Origin: Curvularia sp. ZM96
Lineage: Eukaryota > Ascomycota > Dothideomycetes > Pleosporales > Pleosporaceae
Assembly (NCBI GenBank): GCA_022457065.1
Contig: JAJGBQ010000006.1
Coordinates: 2,232,001 to 2,296,000 of the forward strand
Direction of reading: 5' to 3'
DNA length: 64,000 bases
Made by a program: the position numbers and the translations under genes. Positions 11,408-23,723 of this stretch are shown here, one piece after another (the first letter of the stretch is position 1; the number at the start of each line of letters is the position of its first letter). The notes beneath the pieces were generated by a model, which saw only the letters and a program-made list of their open reading frames with translations, was not told the origin of the DNA and searched no databases.

Positions 11408-13097
11408 ATGACGCGACTTATCAGGGCATCAGGGCAGCTGCCCAAAGCCCTCTACAAGAACTGCCAGCAATCTCGATCCTTCCACTTCACGAGATCTTTG
11501 CGAAGTCGCGACGCGTACCAAATCCCCCTCATCATTAACGGCCAAGATGTAACAACCAACACATCTTTCGCAGTCCAAAGCCCCGCCACCGGAAAACACG
11601 TCTGGGATTCCTCATCATGTTCAGAAAAAGAAGCGCTTTCCGCCGTCGCAGCAGCCGAAAAGGCATTCCCCGCATGGTCGCAGACCAAACCGTCAGCGCG
11701 TCGAGACATTTTCTTGAGAGCCGCCGACATTATTACCAAGCGCAAGGCGGAGCTGGGAGATTACATGCACCATGAGATTGGAGCTGACCAGTACTATCAA
11801 GATTTCATTCTGGGGTTGTCGATTGAAGGGCTGAAGGACACGGCTGGGAGGATTCCAGAGGCGGTGCAGGGCTTCGTGCCTCATGTGATGCAGGATGGTG
11901 CACATGCTATCGTTTATCGCGAGCCTTATGGTGTGGTGCTAGGAATCGGCCCTTGGTGAGTTGCAACATCTTGCTAAACTCCTGTACCCTGTACAATTCG
12001 AATATTATGAACGAGGCTGATACTTCGGTCGTGCGACAGGAATGCTCCCTACCACCTAGGCTTCCGCGCAGTCACATTCGCGCTCGCCACGGGTAACACC
12101 GCGATCCTCAAAGGCCCAGAGCTATCACCGCGTTGTTACTGGGCTATTGCAGATGTCTTCAGAGAAGCTGGGTTGCCGGATGGAGCGCTCAATCTCCTCT
12201 TCCATCGACCTGCTGATGCGCCGAAGATTACAGAGACACTGATTGCTCATCCGGCTGTCCGGAAAGTCAACTTTACAGGAAGCTCGCATGTAGGAAGTGT
12301 GATATCTTCTATTGCTGGGAAGCATCTCAAGCCAGTGCTTATGGAGTTGGGTGGGAAGGCAAGTGCCCTTGTCATGAAGGACGCTGATCTCGGTAATGCC
12401 GCGGAGCAATGCGCGCTGGGTGCTTTCTTGAATGTAAGTGACGATGTTATGAATGAACTAAGCTATCTGACTGTTCCTGACATTTTCGCAACAGGCTGGC
12501 CAGATATGCATGTCTACTGAGCGCATCCTCGTCCACTCGTCCATCGCGGATGCTTTCAAGTCGCAACTCAAGCAAGCCATCAGCAAGACCTTCGGTTCTG
12601 CAAACAACTGCCCAGTCGTCATTACCAACGCCTCCGCAAAGAAGAACAGAATATTGGTACAAGACGCACTAGACAAGGGCGCCAATCTCGTCTACGGTAA
12701 CCCCGCCGTAGTCGACCCGAACGTCGAATCGAAAATGCCTCCAGTCGTCCTCGGTAACGTTACTCCCGACATGGATATTTATGCTACAGAGTCATTCGGT
12801 CCAAGTGTATCGCTATATACCTTTGACACTGAGGAAGAAGCAATTGCACTGGGTAATGATACAGAATATGGACTGGCTGGTGCGGTCTTCACCGAGGATT
12901 TGAAGACTGGCATCCGGGTTGCGAGACAACTGAAGGTTGGAGCTGCTCATATCAATACGATGACTGTGCATGATGAATTTGCTTTGCCGCATGGTGGGTG
13001 TAAGAAGAGCGGGTTTGGGAGGTTTAATGGGAAGCAAGGGCTGGAGGAGTTTGTGCAGTACAAGACTGTCACTTGGGTAGATAACACTCAGAAGTAG
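11408..13097 (+). CDS. NAD(P)+-dependent aldehyde dehydrogenase 1 (salicylaldehyde/vanillin-dehydrogenase-like)
   Basis: This enzyme oxidises an aldehyde to the carboxylic acid. It has 514 aa in exons 11408-11955, 12040-12433 and 12495-13097. The oxyanion/cofactor segment GIGPWNAPYHLGFRAV spans the first intron. NFTGSSHVGS binds NAD. The catalytic Glu (about 285) is in MELGGKA and the catalytic Cys (about 319) in AGQICMSTERI, so both key residues are intact. The ESFGPSVS and C-terminal FGRFNGKQGLEEF motifs fit the aromatic-aldehyde branch. The first 35 residues are basic, Ser/Arg-rich and free of acids, so mitochondrial targeting is possible; an upstream in-frame ATG at 11354 is an alternative start. 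In this cluster an aromatic aldehyde, such as the product of the ThDP decarboxylase, is the likely substrate. Confidence 0.93.
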
Positions 13098-13949
13098 TAT
13101 AACATTTTAAGCGTTTGGTAAACACAGGTCCATTAACCATACCCAACAACAATATGAGACTGAACCTTCCCTCGCCGGTTCACGTTCGCTAGTATCACAC
13201 CTGAGAGCACCGCATTGAGTGGACGTGAAGTATGGGCTCCATACCGCTAGCGTGGGTGTAGGTAAGGTCCGACCTCCATATTCCTACCACGCCAGCCACG
13301 TCGAGAAGATTTACAAGCAGGCCTAGAACTCCAGCCGCATGTAAAGAGTAATGCCCTCATTTATCATCAAATGCGGGGGTGGCTTCACTAGTACTAAACG
13401 CTCCGTCCTATCAAGGGAGATTGCCCGGACGAAGCCTAAGGGTCGGTCCATTTTCTGTTATCCCAGTGTCCGGGCCGTTATCTGGGCTGTCTTGCAGCAG
13501 GCCCCGCAACCCCTGTTTCCGCTTGTGTACTCTCTGCACGCGACCCGTTTATTGACGCTTGCTGGGTAGTTTCCGAAGTCGAGGACAAGCTGCGTATCTA
13601 AGTCGGGCCCCACGCACAAACCCCCTATCTTTCCTGGTTCAGGTACGTCCATCACCTCTTGGCCCCATGCACCTGTCACCTTATCTGTCACAGAAATACC
13701 CCAGACTGCTTTGATAGGCCCTGCCTCTTTCGGATAAGTCGAGCGCTGGTTCGGAACGTCCCCTTCCTATAAATGGGTCGCTGGTCAACACTACGGCCAT
13801 CTCTGCTTTCATAGATTCCATCACTTCACTGAGGTGACTGTGTGGTTCTTGCTTGAGCCGATATGCAGACCCTGCAGCGTACTTCGACTGAACATTCGGC
13901 TTCGAGGCTGAAGGTGTATCCCACAAAGTTTAGCAACAAGGGGGCCAAG
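13098..13949 (+). promoter_or_regulatory. Upstream region of the permease
   Basis: TTCGGA at 13729-13734 and TTCGGAA at 13750-13756 form a direct pair about 21 bp apart, roughly 200 bp before the permease start. No supported gene lies in this stretch. An in-frame upstream ATG at 13863 could lengthen the permease by 29 residues. Confidence 0.35.
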
Positions 13950-15700
13950 ATGGATCACGAGCTTAAGGGTGGTGACGATGATGGCATCGGCGAGGTTACG
14001 ACGTTTGACATGCACCTGGGGCATGCGGAGGTAAGCTCATGCTGGTAGCATCGAATTATCGCGAACTGGATTGCTGATTTCCGCAGCCGCCAAAAGTGTA
14101 TGGATTGTTCTCCATGATGGCACTTGCAGTATCTTTGATGGCGACGTGGGAAGCGCTTTGCAGTACAATGGGATCTGGTCTGATTAGCGGCGGCCCAGTA
14201 TCCCTCGTCTATGGTTTCATCGGTACGCTTCTCGGAAACTGCAGTAAAGTTCGATGCTAACAATTTCGTGTAGTGTCCTTCGCTGGAAACATGTTGACCA
14301 GTATGTCGTTGGCTGAGGCTGCAGCCATGTGAGCATCATTAGTGCCACATTATCCGAGCGTCATTGACAATTTCCCATCAGGTTTCCTTCCGCAGGCGGC
14401 CAGTATCAGTTCGTTGCGGAACTCAGCCCGCCATCAATCAGGGCGGCCGTGAGTTGGTACTGTGGATGGCTCACAGTTCTGGGATGGCACGCTTTCACAG
14501 CATCTGCTCCATTTGGAGCAGCCAATCTCACCTTGGGCTTGATTTCGCTCACCCATCCTGACTTTGTGGCCAAGCCATGGCACAATAGCTGCATCTATTG
14601 GGGAATTACCCTGATAGCGCTTGCATTCAACCTCTGGGGCAACCGTATCTTGCCGTACATCCAGAACACCATTCTCGCCTTTCACATAGGTTTCTTTCTC
14701 GTCATTTTCATTGTCATGCTGGCTTTGAAGCCAGAAGCGAACAGTGCGCAATTTGTTTTCACCCAGTTCCGCAACAGCACGGGTTGGAGCTCCGATGGCA
14801 TCGCTTGGTGTCTCGGAATGTTGACCTCCTGCTATGTCATGATAGGTACGCACCCCGACCAGTTTTGCGATATCTTGTTCGCTAACTCATACATCTAAAG
14901 GCTACGACTCCGCAACCCACATGTCGGAAGAAATCCCCAACCCAGCCCGCAACATACCCAAAGCCATGATCCTCTCCATCGCCATCAACGGCACCATGGG
15001 CTTCGTCATCCTCCTCCTCGTCCTCTTCTTCATGGGTGACCTCGACGCAGCCCTCGCCTCTGGCCCCTTCCCCATCATCCACATCTTCGGCCGCATCACA
15101 GGCGGCAACACCGCCGCCACCAGCGCAATGACCTGTACCATCATCATCTCCGCCTCCTTCGCCACCTTCGGCCTTCTAACTGCGACGTCCCGCATCCTCT
15201 GGGCGTTCGCCCGCGACGGCGGAACCCCGTTTTCCACGGCATTGGGGAGCCTGGGAAGTAAGAGCCAGATTCCCGTGACGTCGTTGTTGGTGTCCACGGG
15301 CGCTGTCATCATATTGGGCGCGCTGAACATCGCGTCCACAACTGCCTTCGCCGCCATCCTCTCCCTCACCATCGTCGGGCTTAATCTCTCCTATCTCATG
15401 CCCATCACCCTATTGCTCTATCGCCGCGTCGCGACGCCGCAGATGCTCACGCCCGGGCCGTTCAAGCTGGGAAAAGCAGGCATCGTGGTGGATTCTTTGT
15501 CCATTTTGTTCCTAGTGTTTACCAGCGTGTTTTTGCTATTCCCGACAACGCAGCCCGTCACGCCGAAGAACATGAATTATGCGAGTACGGTGCTGGGGGG
15601 CGTGTTAGTCCTTATTACGGTGGATTATTTGTTTCGGTCCAGGAAGAGGTACACGGGGCCGACGCTTGTTTTGCAGGGTATGGCGGTCAGGGAGGAGTGA
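13950..15700 (+). CDS. Amino-acid/GABA-type permease (APC superfamily)
   Basis: This is a plasma-membrane proton-coupled transporter of 511 aa from the ATG at 13950. Exons are 13950-14030, 14087-14222, 14274-14328, 14382-14845 and 14901-15700. It shows about 12 hydrophobic helices. Family landmarks are WEALCSTMGSGLISGGPVSLVYGF in the first helices, MFPSAGGQYQFVAELSP, GYDSATHMSEEIPNPARNIPKA between helices 7 and 8, and RILWAFARDGGTPFS. These match the fungal GABA/choline permease branch (Uga4/Hnm1-like). In the cluster it may import a nitrogenous or aromatic substrate, though these transporters are often annotated loosely. It converges with aldehyde dehydrogenase 2. Confidence 0.92.
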
Positions 15701-16220
15701 GAGATTGTATCCTTGAGGGGATGTCTCTAGTGTCTCGTTATGATTTTGGGATGTGACTGGGCTATGCATATCTGGTAAGATTGGAATGTATGATCGGAGA
15801 GGAGATGCATATATAATGGGCTTGGCTGAATCAACGAAAAGGGGAGAGGGGAGCTTTTTCGGCACTGATTCACATTGTGCTGTTTCGCTTACATGCTTTG
15901 GATAGGGTTTGTTAATGTATTACCATGATATTTGCCGCATTCGTGGAGAGGCATCCCCATAACACCATCTCAGAATCTTCCTCATCTTCTGATACCTCGT
16001 AAAGTGCCTTTTGCCGGAGCAAATGTGCGTCCCAACGTACTTAGGATGTTCCGCAACCCTCTCATTCAAGTCAACAAAGACTCGTCAAGCACAATACATG
16101 AGCAATGACGAGGGCCGGATGCGTCGACATCATGTACACCAGCGCAAGGTCTCACCAGCACGAGAACGATATCACAAGAGATGGGTCAAATTCAAATAAC
16201 TACCTGCACAAAGAACCCAC
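15701..16220. other. Convergent 3' intergenic region
   Basis: This lies between the 3' ends of the permease and aldehyde dehydrogenase 2. It should hold both transcription ends. I see no gene or repeat. Confidence 0.5.
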
Positions 16221-17728
16221 CTACAGTCTCGGGCCCATAGCAATCGCCACAGTCTTCGGCTCCATATAGGCCATCAATCCCATCCTTCCCCCCTCCCTCC
16301 CATACCCACTCTCCTTCGCCCCTCCAAAAGGCGTATACGCCGACGGCGAAATCGGCATATTAATCCCCACAAACCCGCACTCGAGATCCGACGACAGCCT
16401 CAGCGCTCGCGACACATCCTTGGTGAACAGGGCCGCCCCAAGCCCGTACGCGGAATCATTCGCCATGTCTATGGCCTCAGCTTCAGACTTGAACGTCTTG
16501 ATCACTAGCACGGGTCCGAAGATCTCGTCGCGGTACAGCGTGCTTGAGGACGGCGGGTCGAGGATGATGGTGGGTTGGATGAATTGGTTCTGAGGCCCTT
16601 GGGACTGGCCGCCTGTTAAGATGTTGAGGTTTTCAGTGCGGGCGGCGTCGATGAAGGAGGTTACGCGGTCGCGTTGCATGCGGTCTGCAATGGGGCCTAG
16701 GAAGGTGTTTGGGTCGCTGGGATCTCCGAGGGCATTTACGAAGCCCTGGAACCGTGTTTTGAGCTCTGCGACAAAGGACTCTGCAATGGTGTCCTGGACG
16801 AGGAGGCGCGAAGTCGCGGCGCAGACTTGGCCGCAGTTGAGCAGGAAAGACTGGGACATGTGCGTGAGGGCCGTGTCGATGTCTGCGTCGTCGAAGACGA
16901 TGGCGGCGGATTTCCCGCCGAGTTCGAGCGTCACGCGCTTGAGGTTGCTGTTTGCGGCCGCGATTTGGATCTTGCGGCCTGTCAGGGTGGACCCAGTGAA
17001 GCTGATTTTGCGGATCTTTTGGTGAGAAGCGAGGAGGCCGCCGGTTTGGCCAAAGCCGGTGACGAGGTTTATGACGCCAGGTGGGAAGCCTGCGCGGCGG
17101 ACTAGGTCGGCGAAGCGAAGGGCACCGAGAGGTGATTTCTCTGAGCTTTTGAAGATGAAGGTGTTGCCGGCTGCTACGGCTGGAGCGATCTTCCAGCAGA
17201 GGTAGAAGAGGGTGGCATTCCAGGAAGCTATGCCCGCACATACGCCCAATGGCTCATATCGAACCATTCTGTATGAGCCATCGAGGTCTTCGAGAGATTC
17301 TCCGCCGAGCTTGTCGGTCCAGCCAGCGTAGTAACGCCACCATGTTGACATTGTGGATGCAATCCATTTGGTAGCTGAGATCGGGGCGCCCATTGCAGCT
17401 GTCTCAAGCTCAGCAAGCCACTCGAGATTCTCCTCGATCAAGTCGGCGAGTTTGAGCATGCACTTTGCACGCTCGGGGGCCGGCGTCCTGCGCCAGTGCT
17501 TGAATGCAGCATGAGCTGCGTCGACGGCGTCGTTGACATCTTGCTCGCCAGCAATCTGTACATTCTCTGCGATGATGGAGTCGTCGTAGGATCGTCTAAC
17601 GGTAAACGACTCTCCAGAGCGAGCATTCCGGAACTGGTCTCGCGTGATTAGATGTGTCTAGATATTGCTGTGATAACCATCAATACCTCATTGTTGATGA
17701 AGAGCCTAGTTTCGATGGATTCAGTCAT
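16221..17728 (-). CDS. Aldehyde dehydrogenase 2 (betaine/aromatic aldehyde type)
   Basis: This NAD(P)+-dependent aldehyde dehydrogenase has 484 aa in exons 17728-17687 and 17633-16221 with a 53-nt intron. The N-terminus MTESIETRLFINNE is short, with no targeting sequence, so it is likely cytosolic, unlike aldehyde dehydrogenase 1. The motif GIASWNATLFYLCWK precedes SEKSPLGALRFADL. SFTGSTLTGR binds NAD. The catalytic Glu251 is in LELGGKS and the catalytic Cys285 in NCGQVCAATSRL. DEIFGPVL and the C-terminal FGGAKESGYGREGG complete the fold. Two aldehyde dehydrogenases in one cluster suggest two aldehyde steps or an aliphatic by-product. The substrate is not readable. Confidence 0.93.
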
Positions 17729-18982
17729 GATTTTGGACTGGAGGAAAATAGGATAATGGCACTGCTGTGTATTTGGTGTATCGTTTAGATGTCAACAATG
17801 CTTTCGATCTGAAGTGTTTGCTCGCATCAAAAGAGTCTGGACATTTCCAATCTATGCTCATGACTACCAAACCCAGACTCTCAACTCAGTGCACCAATCG
17901 CAACAACTCTGCTAATCATCCAGGCTAGACCGAACTCACCACAACCGTCGCAGTTAGCGAAAGTAACAGGGCCTCCGGGAAGCGTAGGCATCAAGGTCGG
18001 AATCACAACGGGCCTTTGTCCGACGCTTGCAAATGCGGAGACATTGTGGCGACGGTTAGTAGCGGCGGCGGAATCCGCGGGTTCGGAGGTTCCGATATTG
18101 TCGGCGGCTTGGCCAAAGTTTCAGACAACGCCCATCGCGCATATTCCTACAAGGAGCATGTCGGCGGATAGTTGAGCTCAGGGTGGTTGCCCGTTTATGC
18201 GATAGGTATTGGAATTCGTGTTCCTCCCGCGCCATCCTTTGCGGAAGTTGACCCCGCCCCGCTTGTTCCAGCGCTGGGGAAGCGACCGCCGACATGTCCA
18301 ACGATGCAGGGACCAGCGCGAATTCGGCATTTGTCCACGAGGCCTTTTGGATTGTTGCTTGGATTCTGCTGATGCCGCATGCTGGGATGTGAAGGGCGGG
18401 GTTTTCCAACGACAGCTCCCCTCTTTCTCGGGCGGACTTGCTGGGTACTAGCCTGGTTCGTAATTTGGAATGAGCTTCACACAAGCTCCTCGATAGCTAG
18501 CCAAGTACGGTTGCCAAAGCGTGTAGTGCTGTCTTGAAGTATTGGATTGTCGCTGGATTGTATTCTGGCCTATCAAGTTCAACTTAATCATTGTCTGTCA
18601 TGCGTGGATTTTTGCAATCGAATGATGATAATAATCCAAGATAAGAAATTGATTGCGTGCCTGCACATTTTGCGAGGCGCGTGTCTGACTATCAACGTAA
18701 TCGTCGAGTGACTGATAGCATTTACGCAAAGGTGATACTGAGTAATGCGAACAAAATCCATAGGGATAGCTCCCAATGTCAGAGATTCAAGTTCACGACG
18801 CACATGAAAACTGTTGGTTCGAGAAGATTGATAACACTTTTCCTGGAGTGAAAGCTCACCCGCGTCTTGGAAATATATGGCTAACTACAGTCTTTGTACA
18901 GTTGATCGTATCGCCTTTCAAAACATTCGCGAAGAATCAGGGAAAGGGAAACAGAGTACCTGTCCCCATCCATCATTAACGC
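17729..18982. promoter_or_regulatory. Upstream region of aldehyde dehydrogenase 2
   Basis: A dense run of CGG/CCG triplets lies at about 18,058-18,110, including the inverted repeat TCGGA-GGT-TCCGA at 18083-18095, some 355 bp before the start codon. The remainder shows no gene I can support. Confidence 0.35.
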
Positions 18983-20554
18983 CTAAAGCGAAGGCTTGGT
19001 CAGGAGCCTGTTGATCTTCTCGTTTGTCTTGATAAACTTCTTGTAGTTGGGGAACAAGTCATTGGGGTCCCATTGGGCTCGGATCTTGAGAAATTTGGCG
19101 AGCGCGGTGTCAGACATAGGTTTGCTCTGTTCATGTTGTCAGTTCGACCATAGCAGCAGTGGGGTGCACTTTAGACCCGGCTTACATTCGCATCTTCAAC
19201 GTTCGGATCGTAGTCTGCAGCATATGTGCCGCATGAGACCGGTAGAGCGCGCTTGTATCGTTCGAGCATCCGTTGCTTGATCGCAGGCCCCTTCTTTTGG
19301 TCGAGCCAGCCTGTGACGGTAGAGATGTAGTACTTTTGTGGGATGCTCAGAGAAGCGACCGCCTCGTTGGCGACGATGTCGCAAACGCAGATAAACACCG
19401 AGGTGATGCGTGTTTCGAGTTGAGTGAGAGCAGGCTTCAGGGCTTCAATGAGCTGAAAGTTGTCAATGACAATGTATTGTTGTCCACGCTCCAACACTTA
19501 CCCGTGGAATGGGAACGGTTGGTTCGCTGAGTAGACTGAGAATCTGCCAGTTCTCGCCGTACTTGTTCCCAATGAAATCACGCTTCTTGTCGAATATGTC
19601 GGCGAATTCTCGTTTTTGAACAGGACGCATGTCAACCAAGCAGTCCTTCACACTCTCCGGAACGTCGTCGTAAGCACTCAGCAGGGTCCGAGCTTCCCGT
19701 TCAGTGTCAGAATAGCAAAGAAGACTGAGGCCAAGGTGTAGCTGAGACGTCTTGGGTATGTCATCCGTGAGGATGGTGTGGTCGTACTTCTCCGGATAGA
19801 AAATGGTAAGATTGAGATCGGTGCCATACTTGGGGGTCTCTTCGGCCTTTTCGAAGAACCATGTCAGCAAGGTCTCGTACTTGTCACGAAGCTGGAAAGT
19901 AAAAGTCCGTTCCCAGAGCTGAGAGCTTGGAATCGTGCGGGCCCAGAATTTGGTTACGACACCGAAAAAGCCCAAGCCGCTGCCTCTCGCGGCCCAGAAC
20001 AGGTCAGTGTTCTCGGTAGGGCTCGCAATAACAACGCGGCCGTCGGGGACCACAATCTCCATCTGAGTGATCCATTCCTGGCATGTGGCTCCCCAACCTC
20101 GCACAAACCAGCCTTGTCCTCCCGCCAACAAGAAGCCTGCGGCGCCGACGGTAGGTGCATGACCGTGAGGAAAGAAGCGCTTAACCTCTGCAAGCTTTGT
20201 GGAGACTTCCTCTACACGGACAGCAGGACCAAAAGAGATCTCCCGGGAGATGGGATCATAATCGACATAGCGATTCAAGTTGGAAGTGTCGATGAGTATG
20301 CCGTCCTGGATCAGTGCACTCAGAGGGAAGGCATGACCGGAGCCACGGATACCGACACTAACACCAAGTTCTGTGGCTCGTTTGAGGGCTGCCGAGACTT
20401 GCTTGGGCGACTTGACCACATGTATCTCACGTGGATAGCGTTCTGGTGTTGTCGCACTGGGGTTGTTGCGACGACAGCGTTCGTATTCTGGGGTCCCCTG
20501 GACAAGGACGTCGGCAGAGAAGCTGGGGCGTGTGTCGTAGGTGTACAAGGCCAT
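18983..20554 (-). CDS. FAD-linked oxidase of the berberine-bridge-enzyme family
   Basis: This FAD-dependent oxidase (PCMH-type FAD domain plus BBE C-terminus) has 487 aa in exons 20554-19502, 19452-19186 and 19126-18983. The FAD pocket includes GIRGSGHAFP, where His74 fits the position of the 8-alpha-histidyl flavin link. LAGGQGWFVRGWGATC follows, with Cys158 at the position of the second, 6-S-cysteinyl link, so bicovalent flavin is plausible. The C-terminus W-DPNDLFPNYKKF is the BBE signature. There is no signal peptide, unlike many secreted fungal BBE enzymes, so it is likely intracellular. Such enzymes oxidise alcohols, sugars or 2-hydroxy acids. Here an aryl alcohol or mandelate-like 2-hydroxy acid is an attractive guess. 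It is divergent from the regulator. Confidence 0.9.
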
Positions 20555-21079
20555 GTTTTGGAAGAGGTGCGTGCACTGGCTGAGTAAAGAAGGCCGAACG
20601 CGGTGGTGTGTAGCGACTGCCAGAACGGCCCCGACTGGCTTTAAGAGATGCTGTCCAGGCTGCTGCAGGCGCGACCTCGACAGGGCGATACTCGAGCCAT
20701 TTCCGCAGGAAAGACGCCGTCACGTGCCGAACGGCGGGATGGGATGAATGCAACATGGGTGGAGTGGCAGAGGCGAGACGCTCTCCGGCGGCCGTGGTCC
20801 GGCATGAGTCCGAAGCGCAGGTGGTCCGTGCCCAGGTGAATGCATTCATGCACGTGAATGACTAGAAGGCGGCGCTTTCTCGGTACCCCGCACGTTGTAG
20901 TATACCAGTACGCAGGCAATAGCTGTCCCTTGACTAGTGCATGCGTCTATTGCGGCCTATCTCTATCATGGCGATAAGCAGCGACTGTAGAGGCGGCCCG
21001 ACTGTTATCTCTCCAGCCTCGAGACCAACCCATAGGCACCCCCCCAAAGAGCCCATCCTGCTGTCTGCGATCCAGCACA
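20555..21079. promoter_or_regulatory. Divergent promoter, FAD oxidase / Zn2Cys6 regulator
   Basis: This 525-bp spacer is shared by two divergent start codons. It is GC-rich near 20,780-20,820, with TCCGGC and TCCGAA elements. No clear TCCG-N7/8-CGGA site was found, unlike the promoters further right. Confidence 0.35.
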
Positions 21080-23611
21080 ATGAGCTCCACGCTGCCAAAA
21101 CGCCCCTCGACCACCATGGAGCCACAGAGCACGGCCGGGACGTCCCGCAAACGTCGCCTTCGATACGTATGGCGAGCCTGCGATGTGTGCCGGCGACGCA
21201 AAGGTAGATGTGACGGCCGTAAGCCTTGCGACTTCTGTCGCTCGCGTGCGTTGGAGTGTCGCTATACCGCCGACTCAGAACCCACCAACGAGCCTACGCA
21301 GCAAGAGGATCCTGCAGTGTCTTCCTCTGCCGCTGCTGCCCCTCCTATGTTGCCAGCCAATGTATTAGGGGCGAACGCGTATGTTCCCTTCGTGCTCGCC
21401 TCCGAGTTGCCCTTGCCACTAACCCAGCATGCTCTTTAGCAAGAGCGATTCCATTCCTCGTCTCGTACTTGCGTTGCAAGCACAGCTTGACAGTCTTGTC
21501 ACACACATGGAGTTGTCCAACGAGATACACACCTCACCAGGCGTTGCAATAAATCCAACGCTTCCCCGGCGGCAGAGCACGGCCCTCGAAGGTTTGGGCA
21601 CTGCCATCCCACCCCCCAGGGATGCTCAGACCAACGCGAACGCAACATCAGCACCTAATGCTCCCACAGGAGCCGTCGCAAATACGTCCAAGCCATCCAC
21701 TCGTCGCTTTTACGGTCCGACGAGTCCTGACTATAGTCTCAATGCTGCTACAATCCAGCTGCGACTGGCCCAAGCTCCTCCTGGCGGCTCCACTAACACA
21801 GAAGAGACCAACCCCAGTCTGGAAGATGACCACACCGACGACGACGAGCGCACGCTGGTCCAAGATGAAGGTCATGGGTCTGGCGTTCAAGAGCGCCTTG
21901 CCAACACCAGGCTACGCCAATGTCTGGCTCAATTGCCATGGCTCCTTGCCAGAAACGACACTCTGCGCCTCTTGAATGTGTACCACGATGTCATTGGCCG
22001 CCTTCATCCTATTTTGGATCCAAAGCGGCTTGTCGAGCAGGCCGAGGCTTGCTATGTGTTCCATTCGAAACCCATGTCCGACACCTCAATTCTCCACGAA
22101 GACACCATTCTCATCTTATATCTGGTGCTCTCGATTGCGCTTGCTGCCGAGCCAGCCTCGCAGTCGTATGTGGGGAAAACACTGTATAAAGGTGTGGAGC
22201 ACCTGATCAAGCTGAAATTAGCATCCGAAGTGTCAAGCCTAGATCATGTTCTAATAGCGTTATTGGCGGTAAGCCTTCTCTCCTGCTCAGCAGGTGATGC
22301 ATTCACTAACATGATGGAATCGCGAACAGTCTATTTACCACTTCTTTACTGGTGACACGCGTTTGGCATGGCGAGTGTGCGGAATCTCGGGGCGCATGGC
22401 AATGGAACTTGGGCTCCACCGTCGAGACGTCCATCGTCATCTTTTGCGAGACGAGAAGCAACGCACGGGAATTAGCGCTCTCATCTGGAGCATAGTCATC
22501 TTGGACAGGCAATGGAGTGCCGCTACTGGCTTGCCCCAAAACTTTCAGGAATCGGATTTTGATCAATCCATAGAACCTCCGGTAAGTCATCTCGTCTCAA
22601 AAACCCGAGTGCGATGTTGGGGTTGCCCCAAGGCCAATTTTTTGCTGACTTCAGGCATGATAGGAGGACGCTTGGTACCTTCGAGCGATGATCTCGTACA
22701 CATTTATGAGTCCGAAGTTCGAAGTACCCATACACCGAGTCGCTGCCGGTGCAACTTATGAACAGGATGACGCTTTCGAACTGCTCAATTTCCAGATTGA
22801 CCAATGGCTGAAGAAGGCCATAGACGGTCATGGTATCTACCATCCGTCCCCTGAGACAGCTGTTGGTGTAAAGCCAACAGCAGACCCCTCGAAACCCCCG
22901 TCACCTGTGGCCACATTGCTCTATCTGCGTGCCAATGCTTTCCGGAGTATCATCCTTCGCCCGTTCTTTCTTTCAGGCTCCCACTCCAATGTCAGCGTCA
23001 AAATGATCAAACCCAGTATGAATATCATCTCCGACACCATCGGTGTACTCTCTATGCTGAACTCCAGCACCGACGTCTACAAAACCCAGCATCCATTCTT
23101 TCAGCATTTCCTCAGCTCTTCGTGTGCACTTCTCTTCTTAGTAGTGGCTTACGTTCGCGCGGACCGCAATCGGTCGGTCATCATGCAGTCCGCCGATTTG
23201 CTGGAGCCGTTTCCTGGCTTCGTAAAGCGGGAGGTGGAACGTGCATTGGCTCTCGCTACAGCGTACAGTACAGTGTCCCAGAGTTCCTGCAGACTTGCAA
23301 AGAGGCTGCGTCATTTGGAGGAGCAACTAGCTCGGCCTGACTTTCTCCAACCTCCTCCAATCGAGACCGTCCCTGAACGAAATCTGCAAGCGCAGCAAAA
23401 TCAGCAACAAAGATTCCAGATTCAAAGAGGACTGGCTGAGAAGGGAGATACCGTCGGCGGGGCTATTGGCACGTTCCTGGACCATGCAGAACTTCTGCAA
23501 GTCCCGGATGACACTATAGGTGACGACACAATGAATGGTATGTGGTGGAACGATATTGATATGTTTTGGCCAGATTGGCCCAACAACGAGGTTGTGAGTC
23601 AGTGTATATGA
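21080..23611 (+). CDS. Zn2Cys6 fungal transcription factor (probable cluster regulator)
   Basis: This is a nuclear DNA-binding regulator of 775 aa. Exons are 21080-21378, 21440-22268, 22330-22581 and 22664-23611. The binuclear zinc cluster lies at residues about 34-60 (from CDVCRRRKGRCDGRKPC) with spacing C-x2-C-x6-C-x5-C-x2-C-x6-C, and a basic RKRRLRY stretch precedes it. A linker with a heptad-like LVLALQAQLDSL segment could dimerise. The fungal middle-homology domain follows, including FFTGDTRLAWRVCGISGRMAMELGLHRR across an intron. An acidic stretch (EDDHTDDDERT) sits between them. It lies in the middle of the cluster, divergent from the FAD oxidase and convergent with the dienelactone-hydrolase-like gene 112 bp away. 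Control of the cluster is inferred from position. Confidence 0.92.
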
Positions 23612-23723
23612 ATATATTACCCTATACATGTTAAGCAGAAGCTTCAAGTTCCCGGTTTGAGACTCATTCAAACTTCGACGTGCCGTGACATCACGACACC
23701 AAACTGCGTGTCTCTTCGACCAG

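Noticed and set aside
19778..20587. 269-codon plus-strand frame opposite the FAD oxidase
   Set aside because: The minus strand carries clear BBE-family motifs and splicing; this frame shows none.
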